64,000 bases of DNA from Aerococcaceae bacterium DSM 111022 (GCA_015863195.1 JACBXO010000007.1:124001-188000); one strand, 5' to 3'; positions 44,943-53,030 are shown, counted from the stretch's first letter. The notes: a model not told the origin generated them from the sequence alone. Numbers and translations are program-made.

Positions 44943-44952
44943 TTAAAATCAA

Positions 44953-45252
44953 TTAGGCATGTGGATCATTGTCAATGTCTTTTAGAGAAATTTGTTTCTC
45001 TTCAGAGCCTTTTTCACTAGGCGCATGTGGATCATTATCGATATCTTTTAAAGAAACTTTTTTCTCTTCAGAGACCTTTTCATTAGGTGAATGTGGGTCA
45101 TAAGAAGAGAGACGATTTTGGATGTCTTCGACTGCAGATTTAGGCATGGCTGAGCCACGTTTATGCTTGCGTTTCAATTTATTAGAGCGACTTGGATCAT
45201 GCGGATCATGTGGATTATGTTTAAAACCGTGACGTTCACTGTATTTAGACAT
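44953..45252 (-). CDS. Hypothetical 99-aa charged protein with DPHxP repeats
   Basis: A basic then acidic soluble protein. DPHDPS near residue 15, DPHSPNEKVSEEKKVSLKD, DPHAPSEKGSEEKQISLKD and a terminal DPHA form a 22-residue repeat (two full copies plus a short third). I do not recognise the family. Each DPH may bind a metal but this is unproven. It has a good site (AGGAGG-like) before ATG on the minus strand. It lies downstream of the two secreted proteins. Confidence 0.5.
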   Translation of the reverse strand: MSKYSERHGFKHNPHDPHDPSRSNKLKRKHKRGSAMPKSAVEDIQNRLSSYDPHSPNEKVSEEKKVSLKDIDNDPHAPSEKGSEEKQISLKDIDNDPHA

Positions 45253-45267
45253 ATTATTCCTCCTAAA

Positions 45268-46386
45268 TTAATTCGTTACCCATTCCGACGAAGAGTAAAT
45301 ACCATCATTTAATTCAACACTATCAGTGACATATAACTTACTACCATCATATACATATAGTACCTCATTATTAATTAGTAGCGCAAATAATGTGTCTCCA
45401 GCAAAATCATCTTCTACATTTTCTGGATCAATTAATTCAAAGGTCGTTTCTGAAGGGAATCGTTTATTTGTCTGTAAATGTGATGCTTGGATAAATTGAA
45501 CAAAATCATTGGCATTATCAAAGTCCATATTAAATTCATTATGGTCGACTAAATAATTGTCGAAAGAATCTTGTAAGATTTCATACGTTTTATTTTCAAC
45601 AAGGAATGCATCTTCGTCATTTGCGTCCTCGCCTTTATCTAGTTCAAGAACTAAAGGTTCATCACTCTCTAAACCGATTAGATGGTTAACGTCAACTATG
45701 GCAGATCCATCTTGTAAGAAAAGTCCCATTTGTTGATAAACACGAGCATTTGCATAGCTTTCTCGTAACTCGTAAGCCATATCGTAATATGGATAAATAG
45801 TATCAGAGACACCCTCTTGATTAATTAATAGAACAGGGGATAGAGTCTTACGAATAAGACCGCCATATAACTCGCCTTGTTCATTTTCTTGAATACCGGC
45901 AGTCATCAATGTTACATCTTGATAGGGCGCAGGGATTTCCTGAAGTGCATCTTGCTCATCGACAAAAAATCGTTTCCCTTGATCCCCGTCTGTTACATCA
46001 AAGTAATAGGCTAAGTTAAGTAAACCATCGTCGTAAATATTAACAGCAATATGGATAGCTAAATCTTGATTTGGAATATCAACTTGTCCTGTATAATAAC
46101 CCACATATTCACCAACCTCTTCAGGGGCTTCGTATGGTGAGTCATCAGGATTTAAAATCTCAGCGGGTAAAAAGCTTGCGCGGTTTGCATGCCCACTATG
46201 GTGATCGTCAACATCGCCTTGAACTTCATTAATGACCGTTGTCGATTCATCTGTATTTTGAACTTGTGAAGATTCACTTGTTTCAACAGAGACACTTTCA
46301 GATTCTTGAGCAGAGATAACTGGAACTGTTGTAGCTAAGGCAAGTGTAAGACTAGCCAAAGTGATAAAATGTTTAGTTAAATTCAT
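45268..46386 (-). CDS. Secreted hypothetical protein, second gene of the His-rich pair
   Basis: A 372-aa secreted protein with a signal peptide (cleavage after ISA at about residue 26) and an E/S-rich linker with a DDHHSGHA segment. A larger mixed domain has YVGYYTGQVDI and repeated acidic segments (LELDKGEDANDED). No known family. The ATG at 46386 follows AAAGTGG; the longer frame to 46455 overlaps the upstream gene. It is 20 bp from the His-rich gene, so the two are co-transcribed and may act together on a metal in the wall. Confidence 0.55.
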   Translation of the reverse strand: MNLTKHFITLASLTLALATTVPVISAQESESVSVETSESSQVQNTDESTTVINEVQGDVDDHHSGHANRASFLPAEILNPDDSPYEAPEEVGEYVGYYTGQVDIPNQDLAIHIAVNIYDDGLLNLAYYFDVTDGDQGKRFFVDEQDALQEIPAPYQDVTLMTAGIQENEQGELYGGLIRKTLSPVLLINQEGVSDTIYPYYDMAYELRESYANARVYQQMGLFLQDGSAIVDVNHLIGLESDEPLVLELDKGEDANDEDAFLVENKTYEILQDSFDNYLVDHNEFNMDFDNANDFVQFIQASHLQTNKRFPSETTFELIDPENVEDDFAGDTLFALLINNEVLYVYDGSKLYVTDSVELNDGIYSSSEWVTN

Positions 46387-46405
46387 ATTATGACCACTTT
46401 CTATT

Positions 46406-47131
46406 TTAATTCGGTGTAATACCATCAACGTATTCGTAGGTAATACCGTTACCATCGATTAAATTGTAATCTTCATTGGTAAAATGATATAACTCATTAC
46501 CGAAGAGGCTGATTGTCCACCCATCATCAGTTTGAGTAACATCTGGAGATGCAACAATAAAGTAATTAAAACCTTCACGCTCAGTGTAGTAAATACCAGG
46601 AATATGATTATTAAGTAATTCAATGATATCAGACTGAGACATGTCTGGTGTTATTTGCGTAGTTATTTCCTCATAAACACTTTGTAGGTCATAAGGTAAA
46701 TTCCCTTCCTCTAAGTAAACATTGCGAACTGAATCTGTATAGCTACTTAAATCTGGATGTGGGAAAGAATTGAGTTCGAATAAGCTTTCGATAAAAGCTT
46801 GGTCTGGGTAGGTTGTTTCGTGACTATGTTCTTCATCATGTTCATCCTCGTGACTGTGATCGTCTTCATGACTATGGTCTTCATCGTGACTATGATCATG
46901 ATCATGCGAGTGGTAAAATTCGCCATGTGAGTAATGGCTTGTGTCGTCGATATAGATACGTAATTGATTGTCAATAAATACTAAACCAGTAACACCATGG
47001 CCTTCTGGTGTAATATAGTAACCTGAAAAGGGTAGGTCTTCGATTGATGTAGATTCTTCTGCTGAGACAGTAAGGTTAAGATTAAAGAATACTGTCAGTA
47101 AAGAGCAGATTAATAGAAATACAGTTTTCAT
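46406..47131 (-). CDS. Secreted histidine-rich protein
   Basis: A 241-aa secreted protein (signal peptide to about residue 24, cleavage after VSA). Residues about 70-105 contain a dense H/D/E run (HDHDHSHDEDHSHEDDHSH in outline), with the motif H-[DES]-H repeated many times, a classic zinc or nickel binding stretch. The rest (LPFSGYYITPEGHGVTG, FIVASPDVTQTDDGW) is of unknown family. It is the first gene of a pair with 45268 and lies downstream of phoA. Possible role: metal capture or transfer at the cell surface. Confidence 0.65.
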   Translation of the reverse strand: MKTVFLLICSLLTVFFNLNLTVSAEESTSIEDLPFSGYYITPEGHGVTGLVFIDNQLRIYIDDTSHYSHGEFYHSHDHDHSHDEDHSHEDDHSHEDEHDEEHSHETTYPDQAFIESLFELNSFPHPDLSSYTDSVRNVYLEEGNLPYDLQSVYEEITTQITPDMSQSDIIELLNNHIPGIYYTEREGFNYFIVASPDVTQTDDGWTISLFGNELYHFTNEDYNLIDGNGITYEYVDGITPN

Positions 47132-47149
47132 ATTTTTCTCCTTAAGAAA

Positions 47150-47186
47150 ATAAAAAAGTACAGCATTAATACGTGATTAATGCTGC
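47150..47186 (-). terminator. Rho-independent terminator
   Basis: CAGCATTAAT (47161-47170) pairs with ATTAATGCTG (47176-47185), loop ACGTG, T-run on the minus strand. It ends phoA. Confidence 0.8.
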
Positions 47187-47219
47187 ACTTAGAAATTTCA
47201 GAATTGGTTTAATTGAAGA

Positions 47220-49058
47220 TTATTCAGCTGACTCCTCTTCAGTAGCTGACTCTTCAGTAGCTGATTCCTCAGTAGCTGATTCCTCAGTAGCTGATTCTTC
47301 AGTAGCTGACTCTTCAGAAGTAGCTGACTCTTCAGAAGTAGCTGACTCTTCAGTAGCTGATTCTTCTGTAGATTCTTCTTCAGTTGCAGCTTCTTCGCTT
47401 CCAGCTTTACCAGTTACAGTAATTTGAGGAGCAGTTGTGTCGCCACCTTCATATAATCCCATAGCTGCTAATAATTTGTAAGCAATGTCAATGTTTTCGA
47501 AGTTACCTTCAAACATTGCAGCTCCTGAACCGATAGCATAAACTGGAACACGCTCTGGAGAGTGGTCAACAGTTGTGAATGCGAAACCAGCTTTACGAGC
47601 TACTAAACGAGTAGATGCAATTGATAATGGCTCATATGCATGATAACCTTTAGCGATGTCGCGTTGGCCAGCATTACGTTCTTCAGAAGGTAATTTAGAT
47701 TGCTCGAAAGCATATTTTAATTCTTCTAATTCGTAAGGCGTGATAACCATTGGGTCTTGAGCTTCTTGCTCGCCTTCTTCTTCTAATTGAGCATAAGTTT
47801 TAACTTCTTCAGTTGCTTCTAAGTCTTCAAAGATGAATCCGAAGCTTTCTTCTAATAATGGAACTGCATCTTCGAAAGTCATTTCTGGATTTTCTTCTAA
47901 AGCAGCTGCAAATTGAGCGTCAAATTTCTCTTGAGAAACAGTTTGCTCGTCGATTAAATGGAAGTATGAGTCATATCCTGTTTCAGAGTTACCGATTGTG
48001 AATCCACCAGTTGGGTGGTCAGCAGTAACAACGATTAATGTCTCATCTGGGTTTTCATAGTAGAAGTCTACTGCTTCTTGGATAGCATTTTGGAAGTCGA
48101 TAACTTCGTTGATTGTAGCAGCTGCATCGTTAGCATGTTCTGCCCAGTCAATTTTACCAGACTCAGTCATCATGAAGAAACCATTTTCGTTAGCAGATAA
48201 AACTTCAATACCTTTAGCAACGTGATCTGCTAATGTAATGTCGCCTTCTTCAGCGTCTAATGCATATTTCATCGCGCCACCAGCTAATTGATCATCTGGA
48301 GTTGGAGCATATACTGGACCTGTTTCAGCTGTGATAGCTTCGATTTCTTCCATAGTATCTGCAACAGTGTATCCATTTTCTTCCATAACTTCGTATAAAT
48401 CAGTTTGGTCATCATTGTCACCAGTACGTCCACCTAATGAACCACCAGCGAAGTAATCAAAACCAGATTTAGCCATTTGCTCACCGATTTCGTAGTAGTT
48501 GTTACGGTGCTCTACGTTAGAGTAGAAAGCAGCTGGAGTAGCATGGTTTAATGTAACTGTTGATAAGATACCTACAGCTTTACCTTCGTTTTTAGCTTTT
48601 TCAGCTACTGATTCAGTTTGTTCTGTAAATCCAGGAGTTAAACCGATAACGTTAGAGTCAATTTTAACACCGTTACCGAATGCAGTTGCTGTTGCAGCTG
48701 AATCTGGTACATAGTGGTCAGCGTCAGTTGGGTTTTGTAATCCGATAACAGGGAATTGTGAGAAGTTTAATGGTTGAGCTTCAGCTGTACCAGAACCTTC
48801 ATTTCCATTATCTGGGCCTAAGTAATATTCAGCAGCGGATACAGGGATATTACCCATACCGTCACCAATAAATAAGAAAACATATTTCGCTTGGTTTTCG
48901 TTAACTAAAGATAAATCTTCTGTTAAAGCGCGTCCTTCTTCTAAAGTAGCAACAGGTAATTCTGCCCATTGTCCTTCTTCTTGTTTTGCTGAAACCGTTG
49001 GAGTAGCAACTGACATTAAAACTGATGCACATAAAGTTAACAATAATGATTTTTTCAT
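47220..49058 (-). CDS. phoA: Secreted alkaline phosphatase with acidic low-complexity C-terminal tail
   Basis: A 612-aa secreted phosphatase. Signal peptide with cleavage after VSA (about 24); FLFIGDGMGN (metal Asp), VPDSAATATAFG (catalytic Ser nucleophile) and ADHPTGGF (metal-binding Asp/His) are all present. It releases phosphate from monoesters outside the cell. The last 60 residues are ESATE-type repeats encoded by a 15-bp DNA repeat, with no LPXTG, so the tail may hold it in the wall by charge. A PhoP-type box lies upstream at 49123. Terminator at 47150. Confidence 0.9.
   Translation of the reverse strand: MKKSLLLTLCASVLMSVATPTVSAKQEEGQWAELPVATLEEGRALTEDLSLVNENQAKYVFLFIGDGMGNIPVSAAEYYLGPDNGNEGSGTAEAQPLNFSQFPVIGLQNPTDADHYVPDSAATATAFGNGVKIDSNVIGLTPGFTEQTESVAEKAKNEGKAVGILSTVTLNHATPAAFYSNVEHRNNYYEIGEQMAKSGFDYFAGGSLGGRTGDNDDQTDLYEVMEENGYTVADTMEEIEAITAETGPVYAPTPDDQLAGGAMKYALDAEEGDITLADHVAKGIEVLSANENGFFMMTESGKIDWAEHANDAAATINEVIDFQNAIQEAVDFYYENPDETLIVVTADHPTGGFTIGNSETGYDSYFHLIDEQTVSQEKFDAQFAAALEENPEMTFEDAVPLLEESFGFIFEDLEATEEVKTYAQLEEEGEQEAQDPMVITPYELEELKYAFEQSKLPSEERNAGQRDIAKGYHAYEPLSIASTRLVARKAGFAFTTVDHSPERVPVYAIGSGAAMFEGNFENIDIAYKLLAAMGLYEGGDTTAPQITVTGKAGSEEAATEEESTEESATEESATSEESATSEESATEESATEESATEESATEESATEEESAE
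47223..47392. repeat. 15-bp tandem repeat encoding the ESATE tail
   Basis: Codons GAA TCA GCT ACT GAG recur about eight times with small changes. Copy-number change would keep the frame (multiple of 3) and alter only tail length. Confidence 0.75.
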
Positions 49059-49104
49059 TTCATAAACTCCCGTTCATATTTTATTATGATATATTTATCA
49101 CGCT

Positions 49105-49161
49105 ATAATATTAGCATTTCATTGTAAACATACTGTAAATTTAATGTTTAGTTAATGTAAA
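49105..49161 (-). promoter_or_regulatory. PhoP-type box and -10 of phoA
   Basis: On the minus strand the hexamers TTTACA (49156-49161), TAAACA (49145-49150), TTTACA (49134-49139) and TTTACA (49123-49128) are spaced exactly 11 bp apart, the pattern of PhoP boxes in Firmicutes. TATTAT at 49105-49110 is a -10, 12 bp from the last repeat. This predicts phosphate-starvation control. Confidence 0.75.
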
Positions 49162-49293
49162 TTTGGAGGTCAGTTTTGTAAAGAAATAATAATTTTGCTG
49201 CAATTGTAAAAATATTCACAATTTATCCAAAAATATAGCGCCATCTTATTAATTATCTTATAATAATAGTATCAAAATAATGGAGGGGTTTTT

Positions 49294-49710
49294 ATGGATC
49301 AAAATTGTGCATACTGTGTGGGCGGAGAATTATTAGACGCGTTCGGGATTAAAATTACAGATTTAGAAGTGAGCCAGTTAATTTTATTTAAAGAACAATC
49401 TCACCCAGGACGTGTAATTGTGGCTTATAATGGACACGAATCAGAAATTGTTAATTTAGATGAAGAAGAGAAAATTGCTTTCTTACGAGATGTGAATACA
49501 GCAGCTAATGCGATTCATAAAGCATTTTCACCTGACAAAGTAAACTACGGCGCTTATGGTGATACTGGGCATCATTTACATGTTCACTTAGTGCCAAAAT
49601 ATAAAGATGAATTTGAATGGGGCGGGGTATTTTCGATGAACCCAGGTGAAACACTTCTATCTGAAGAAGAATATACAGAAATGATTGAAAAAATAAAAAA
49701 CGCACTGTAA
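49294..49710 (+). CDS. HIT family hydrolase
   Basis: A 138-aa histidine-triad protein: TGHHLHVHLVPKY gives the H-phi-H-phi-H motif. The N-terminus (CAYCVGGE) has a short CxxC. HIT proteins hydrolyse nucleoside phosphoramidates and Ap4A-like compounds. Start ATG follows TGGAGGGG. Divergent from phoA across 235 bp. Confidence 0.85.
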   Translation: MDQNCAYCVGGELLDAFGIKITDLEVSQLILFKEQSHPGRVIVAYNGHESEIVNLDEEEKIAFLRDVNTAANAIHKAFSPDKVNYGAYGDTGHHLHVHLVPKYKDEFEWGGVFSMNPGETLLSEEEYTEMIEKIKNAL

Positions 49711-49730
49711 ACTTTAAATGCTTTAATAAT

Positions 49731-49767
49731 AAAGTGTCTTCCTTTAAATCAGGGGGCACTTTTTTAT
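49731..49767 (+). terminator. Rho-independent terminator
   Basis: AAAGTG pairs with CACTTT around a loop with inner CC/GG pairs; a T-run follows. It ends the HIT gene. Confidence 0.55.
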
Positions 49768-49863
49768 TAATATTAAGTTTTGATTACTACCACAATATTA
49801 ACTAAATAATAAGCTATAATAATAGGGAATAAATTAAAGTAAAATAATATTAGGAGTGTTATT

Positions 49864-50625
49864 ATGAAGTTTTTAAAGAGTCTTACTGCACTCATTGCAA
49901 TGCTTATGGTTGTAAACACCCCCATAATCTCTGCTCAAGAAGATGATCAATATGCATTACTTGAATCTGTTATTGTCGAAGATTATGTCAATAATGGTAC
50001 TTTACTAGTAGCAAAAGAAGAATTTGATGTATTAATGAATTCAGTAGAATTCACCGATTTAAGTACGGGTGAACTAACTGGCTCAACACCAGATGAGGTT
50101 TTGGAGCAATTCGAATCAAGCGCTGAACCAGAAATTGAATCAGATGAACAAGGAAATACGATTTATAGATATTACTATGAAATTGAAGAAGTAAATTTAG
50201 TCACAAATGAACCAATGAAGGCAGAAATGATTCTTTTCTTCCATCAAGATCATTTGGAATATGCTGGAGTAACAACGCCAGACTTTAAAATTAGTAACAC
50301 TGATGGACCAGAAATGGCACAAGTGACTGAATGGAGTGAGAATTTAAGCCCAATTAGTGAACTGACAGATGTTATGGACGAATCAGACAAAGACCCAATC
50401 CTCGGATTCGCGGTTATGAATTATAATGATACGATCTACCCACAAATTATGTTAACAGGGCACCAAGAAGGCGAAGAAAACCCAATGATGTTAATGATGG
50501 CCTTACAAGATGGAGAAATTTTGGCTGTTGGATCGACGATAGCCGCTTCGATCTATGTTGACCCACAGACCCAGATGATGAGCTTCTACGGACAATTAGT
50601 ATCACAATTTGATCAAGGAATTTAA
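49864..50625 (+). CDS. Secreted protein of unknown function
   Basis: A 253-aa protein with signal peptide (cleavage after ISA at about residue 24) and no membrane helix afterwards. It contains repeated YYYEIEE, an acidic loop and an MMLMMALQDGE segment. I cannot place it in a family. ATG follows AGGAGTG. The terminator at 50631 separates it from the FNR-regulated HMA2 gene. Confidence 0.6.
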   Translation: MKFLKSLTALIAMLMVVNTPIISAQEDDQYALLESVIVEDYVNNGTLLVAKEEFDVLMNSVEFTDLSTGELTGSTPDEVLEQFESSAEPEIESDEQGNTIYRYYYEIEEVNLVTNEPMKAEMILFFHQDHLEYAGVTTPDFKISNTDGPEMAQVTEWSENLSPISELTDVMDESDKDPILGFAVMNYNDTIYPQIMLTGHQEGEENPMMLMMALQDGEILAVGSTIAASIYVDPQTQMMSFYGQLVSQFDQGI

Positions 50626-50630
50626 TAGAA

Positions 50631-50668
50631 AAACCCAGGTTGATTCTTTCAACTTGGGTTTATTTTTT
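50631..50668 (+). terminator. Rho-independent terminator
   Basis: AAACCCA and GTTGA pair with TCAAC and TGGGTTT, followed by ATTTTTT. It ends the secreted protein gene. Confidence 0.85.
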
Positions 50669-50685
50669 GAGTAAAATTTAAAAAG

Positions 50686-50727
50686 TTGATGGCAATCAAT
50701 TTTTGTTTAGTTGATTTAGCATATTAT
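50686..50727 (+). promoter_or_regulatory. FNR-type promoter of HMA2
   Basis: Perfect TTGATGGCAATCAA (50686-50699) and -10 TATTAT at 50722-50727, 22 nt apart. The centre is at -41.5 of a predicted start near 50734. Confidence 0.8.
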
Positions 50728-50799
50728 GAAGTTAATGAAGCAAAGAAGAAATTGATTTCAAATATTAATAGATGAGATACTAAGAAGGAGCGATAAATA

Positions 50800-51030
50800 A
50801 TGTTGAAAGCAATCATAAAATTAGAAACTTTAGCTTGTCCATCATGTTTAGCGAAAATTGAAGCAGCAGTGAAAAATGTATCAGGAGTAGATAAAGACTC
50901 AGTTAAAGTAATGTTTAACGCAAGTAAAGTTAAAGTGAATTTCAATGACTCAACAAATATTGAAGTGATTGAAAAAGCGATTCAAACAATGGGCTATTCT
51001 GTTATTAAATCATCTGTTCGTGCGGCATAG
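50800..51030 (+). CDS. HMA-domain metallochaperone-like protein, paralogue
   Basis: A 76-aa single HMA domain, a close paralogue of the protein at 43659: LACPSCLAKIEAAVKNVSGVD (C13/C16 CxxC), then MFNASKVKVNFND. It probably binds a soft metal and exchanges it with the P1B ATPase. ATG follows AAGGAG. It is preceded by a perfect FNR-type box and followed 15 bp later by a 95-aa gene, so the two are an operon. Confidence 0.85.
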   Translation: MLKAIIKLETLACPSCLAKIEAAVKNVSGVDKDSVKVMFNASKVKVNFNDSTNIEVIEKAIQTMGYSVIKSSVRAA

Positions 51031-51045
51031 AAAAGGAGCATTATT

Positions 51046-51333
51046 ATGGCTTTAAAAGAATATTTAACAGAGAACCAAGAAAAATTAGATTTATATACAA
51101 CCGCAATTACTCGTGCTCATGGTAAAAATCATCCTGAAGCATTTGCTGTACGTGATTTATATACTGAATTAGAAGCAGCGGTTTTTAACGATAAAAAAGA
51201 AAAAACAACGCGCGTTTTTAAAGAATTACGTCAAGTTACATCGAACTATGAAATGCCTAATGATGTTTGTGAAACTTATGAAGCGACTTTTCATATGTTA
51301 GAAAAAATGGATCAATTACAGGCCATAAATTGA
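51046..51333 (+). CDS. Hypothetical 95-aa helical protein in the HMA2 operon
   Basis: A soluble, helical protein: EYLTENQEKLDLYTTAITRAHGKNHPEAF, then VFKELRQVTSNYEMPNDVCETYEATFHML. The distribution of helices and a HGKNHPE segment are reminiscent of hemerythrin-like Fe-S repair proteins, but the full set of His/Glu ligands is not present, so I call it unknown. ATG follows AAGGAGC; 15 bp after HMA2. Predicted co-expression under FNR control with the ATPase and HMA genes. Confidence 0.55.
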   Translation: MALKEYLTENQEKLDLYTTAITRAHGKNHPEAFAVRDLYTELEAAVFNDKKEKTTRVFKELRQVTSNYEMPNDVCETYEATFHMLEKMDQLQAIN

Positions 51334-51340
51334 GAATTAC

Positions 51341-51382
51341 TTGATGCATATCAATTTCATATCAATTTATCTATGATAATAT
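51341..51382 (+). promoter_or_regulatory. FNR-type promoter of the Crp/Fnr regulator gene
   Basis: Perfect TTGATGCATATCAA (51341-51354), then -10 TAATAT at 51377-51382, 22 nt apart. The regulator's own gene is downstream, so autoregulation is predicted. Confidence 0.75.
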
Positions 51383-51433
51383 GAGAGTATGACAGAAATA
51401 GTCATACTTTTTAAATTTTGAGGAGGTAAACCA

Positions 51434-52153
51434 ATGGAAACAACTAAATCTCATACTCGTTCAACGAGTTGTTCACATGACCATCAATCATGTGTGCGTT
51501 TAGTTCCCATATTTAATCACCTAGATGATCTTTCGATGGATAAAATTAGTACCAAAATCGTTCATCGTACCTATGAAAAAGGGGAATATCTTTTTCATGA
51601 AGGAGACGCAGACGACGCATTATATGTGGTAAATTCAGGAAAAGTACACATGTTTCATATTAATGAATCAGGTAAAGAACAATTGTATCGTATTTTAAAT
51701 CCTGGTGACTTTATGGGGGAGTGGACATTATTTAACCCAGGTCAAGAGCATGATAACTATGCTCAAGCCATATCAAAATCGCGAATTTGTATGATTCGTC
51801 AAGAAGATTTTTCTAAATTGTTACAAGAATATCCCAATATAAGTGTTAAATTGCTGACAGAAATGTCACAACGCTTGCACCAATCGCAGCGTCAAACCGC
51901 AACTGTTTCACTAAGAAGTGTGACAGAACGACTAGCCATGTATTTGACAGAATTAGTGACTGATTTTGATATTGAAGAACCCGTTGTAAAATTAAAGATA
52001 CCAAGAAAAGACTTAGCATCTTATTTAGGAACAACGCCAGAAACGATCAGTCGTAAATTCCGTGAACTCGAAGAAAAAGCAATGATCAAACAAATAAATA
52101 CTAAAACAATAAAGTTATTAGATATCGATACATTATTGTTTTATGAAGATTAG
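51434..52153 (+). CDS. Crp/Fnr (FLP-like) transcriptional regulator
   Basis: A 239-aa regulator. N-terminal cysteine/histidine segment (Cys13, His15, His17, Cys20), a cyclic-nucleotide-binding-type beta-roll to about residue 150, and a C-terminal HTH (LASYLGTTPETISRKFRELEE). The recognition helix has ETISR, the ExxSR motif that contacts TTGAT half-sites in FNR. A third cysteine lies at 119. E. coli FNR uses four cysteines for its Fe-S cluster; here only three are seen, which fits the disulfide or metal-sensing FLP proteins of lactic acid bacteria. ATG follows GAGGAGG. Terminator at 52153. Confidence 0.88.
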   Translation: METTKSHTRSTSCSHDHQSCVRLVPIFNHLDDLSMDKISTKIVHRTYEKGEYLFHEGDADDALYVVNSGKVHMFHINESGKEQLYRILNPGDFMGEWTLFNPGQEHDNYAQAISKSRICMIRQEDFSKLLQEYPNISVKLLTEMSQRLHQSQRQTATVSLRSVTERLAMYLTELVTDFDIEEPVVKLKIPRKDLASYLGTTPETISRKFRELEEKAMIKQINTKTIKLLDIDTLLFYED

Positions 52154-52178
52154 ACCTCAAATATTTGAGGTCATTTTT
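52153..52178 (+). terminator. Rho-independent terminator
   Basis: Perfect 20-bp palindrome GACCTCAAATATTTGAGGTC at 52153-52172, followed by ATTTTTC. It ends the regulator gene. Confidence 0.9.
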
Positions 52179-52236
52179 CATTTATGACGAAAATATGACC
52201 AATCCATTAAATATATTTGTTTTCGAACTGTTTTAG

Positions 52237-52265
52237 TTGTAAATACAATCCAGACTTACTATAAT
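52237..52265 (+). promoter_or_regulatory. Sigma-A-type promoter of the MgtC-like gene
   Basis: TTGTAA (52237-52242), 17 bp spacer, TATAAT (52260-52265). No riboswitch-like fold was recognised before the gene. Confidence 0.7.
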
Positions 52266-52340
52266 AGCTTCTTATGTTTCTTTGGAATCTTATATGTCGC
52301 AGTGCTAAAGACAATCACACCAAAGAAAGAAGGAGGAAAT

Positions 52341-53030
52341 ATGTTTGAAATTAACAATGAGATAATATTAATTCGTTTTCTAGCATCATTTTTAATCGGT
52401 GCTATTATTGGATACACTAGACAAAGAGCAGGTCAGTCAGCAGGGATGAGAACACATATAGTAGTGGCATTAGGCGCTACAACGATTGCTTTAGCAGGTA
52501 TCGCTATAGCAACAGAGTCGATTAATTGGGCCATGGCTAATCCCGAGTATTCGGGTCTCATGAGAATTGATGTAACTAGACTCGCAGGACAAGTAATAAC
52601 AGGCGTGTCGTTTTTAGGCGCTGGAACGATCGTTTTGAATAAGGAAAAGAGGTCGATTTCAGGTTTGACAACAGCAGCAACTATATGGACAGTAGCAGGT
52701 TTAGGAATTTCTATAGGATATGGTTTTTATACAATTTCATTAATCGGAGCTATTTTATTATTTATTACACTCGTAGCTTTACGTCAAATAAACCGTACAC
52801 GAACCTATTTATTAGAAATTCATTTTGATAATCAACGGACAAAAATGAAAGACTTGTTTAATGTCCTAGCAGAATTTGATTTGGAAGTGAAGGATATTGA
52901 ATTTAAAGTAGGCGAAGAATTTGCCTATACATTTGAATTATCAGGTAATGCAGACAGCTTGGACATCACCGATTTAACCACTTCTATCTTATCGGATGTC
53001 AATTCAGTCACTTATATTAATATGATTTAG
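52341..53030 (+). CDS. MgtC/SapB family membrane protein
   Basis: A 229-aa protein with four to five N-terminal helices (LIRFLASFLIGAIIGYTRQRAG, MRTHIVVALGATTIALAG, VSFLGAGTIVLNKEKRSISGLTTAA) typical of MgtC, and a C-terminal cytosolic ACT-like part. MgtC family proteins affect magnesium or phosphate homeostasis and ATP synthase. Start is the ATG at 52341 after AGGAGG, not the in-frame codon at 52302. It sits beside metal-related genes but has its own promoter. Confidence 0.8.
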   Translation: MFEINNEIILIRFLASFLIGAIIGYTRQRAGQSAGMRTHIVVALGATTIALAGIAIATESINWAMANPEYSGLMRIDVTRLAGQVITGVSFLGAGTIVLNKEKRSISGLTTAATIWTVAGLGISIGYGFYTISLIGAILLFITLVALRQINRTRTYLLEIHFDNQRTKMKDLFNVLAEFDLEVKDIEFKVGEEFAYTFELSGNADSLDITDLTTSILSDVNSVTYINMI

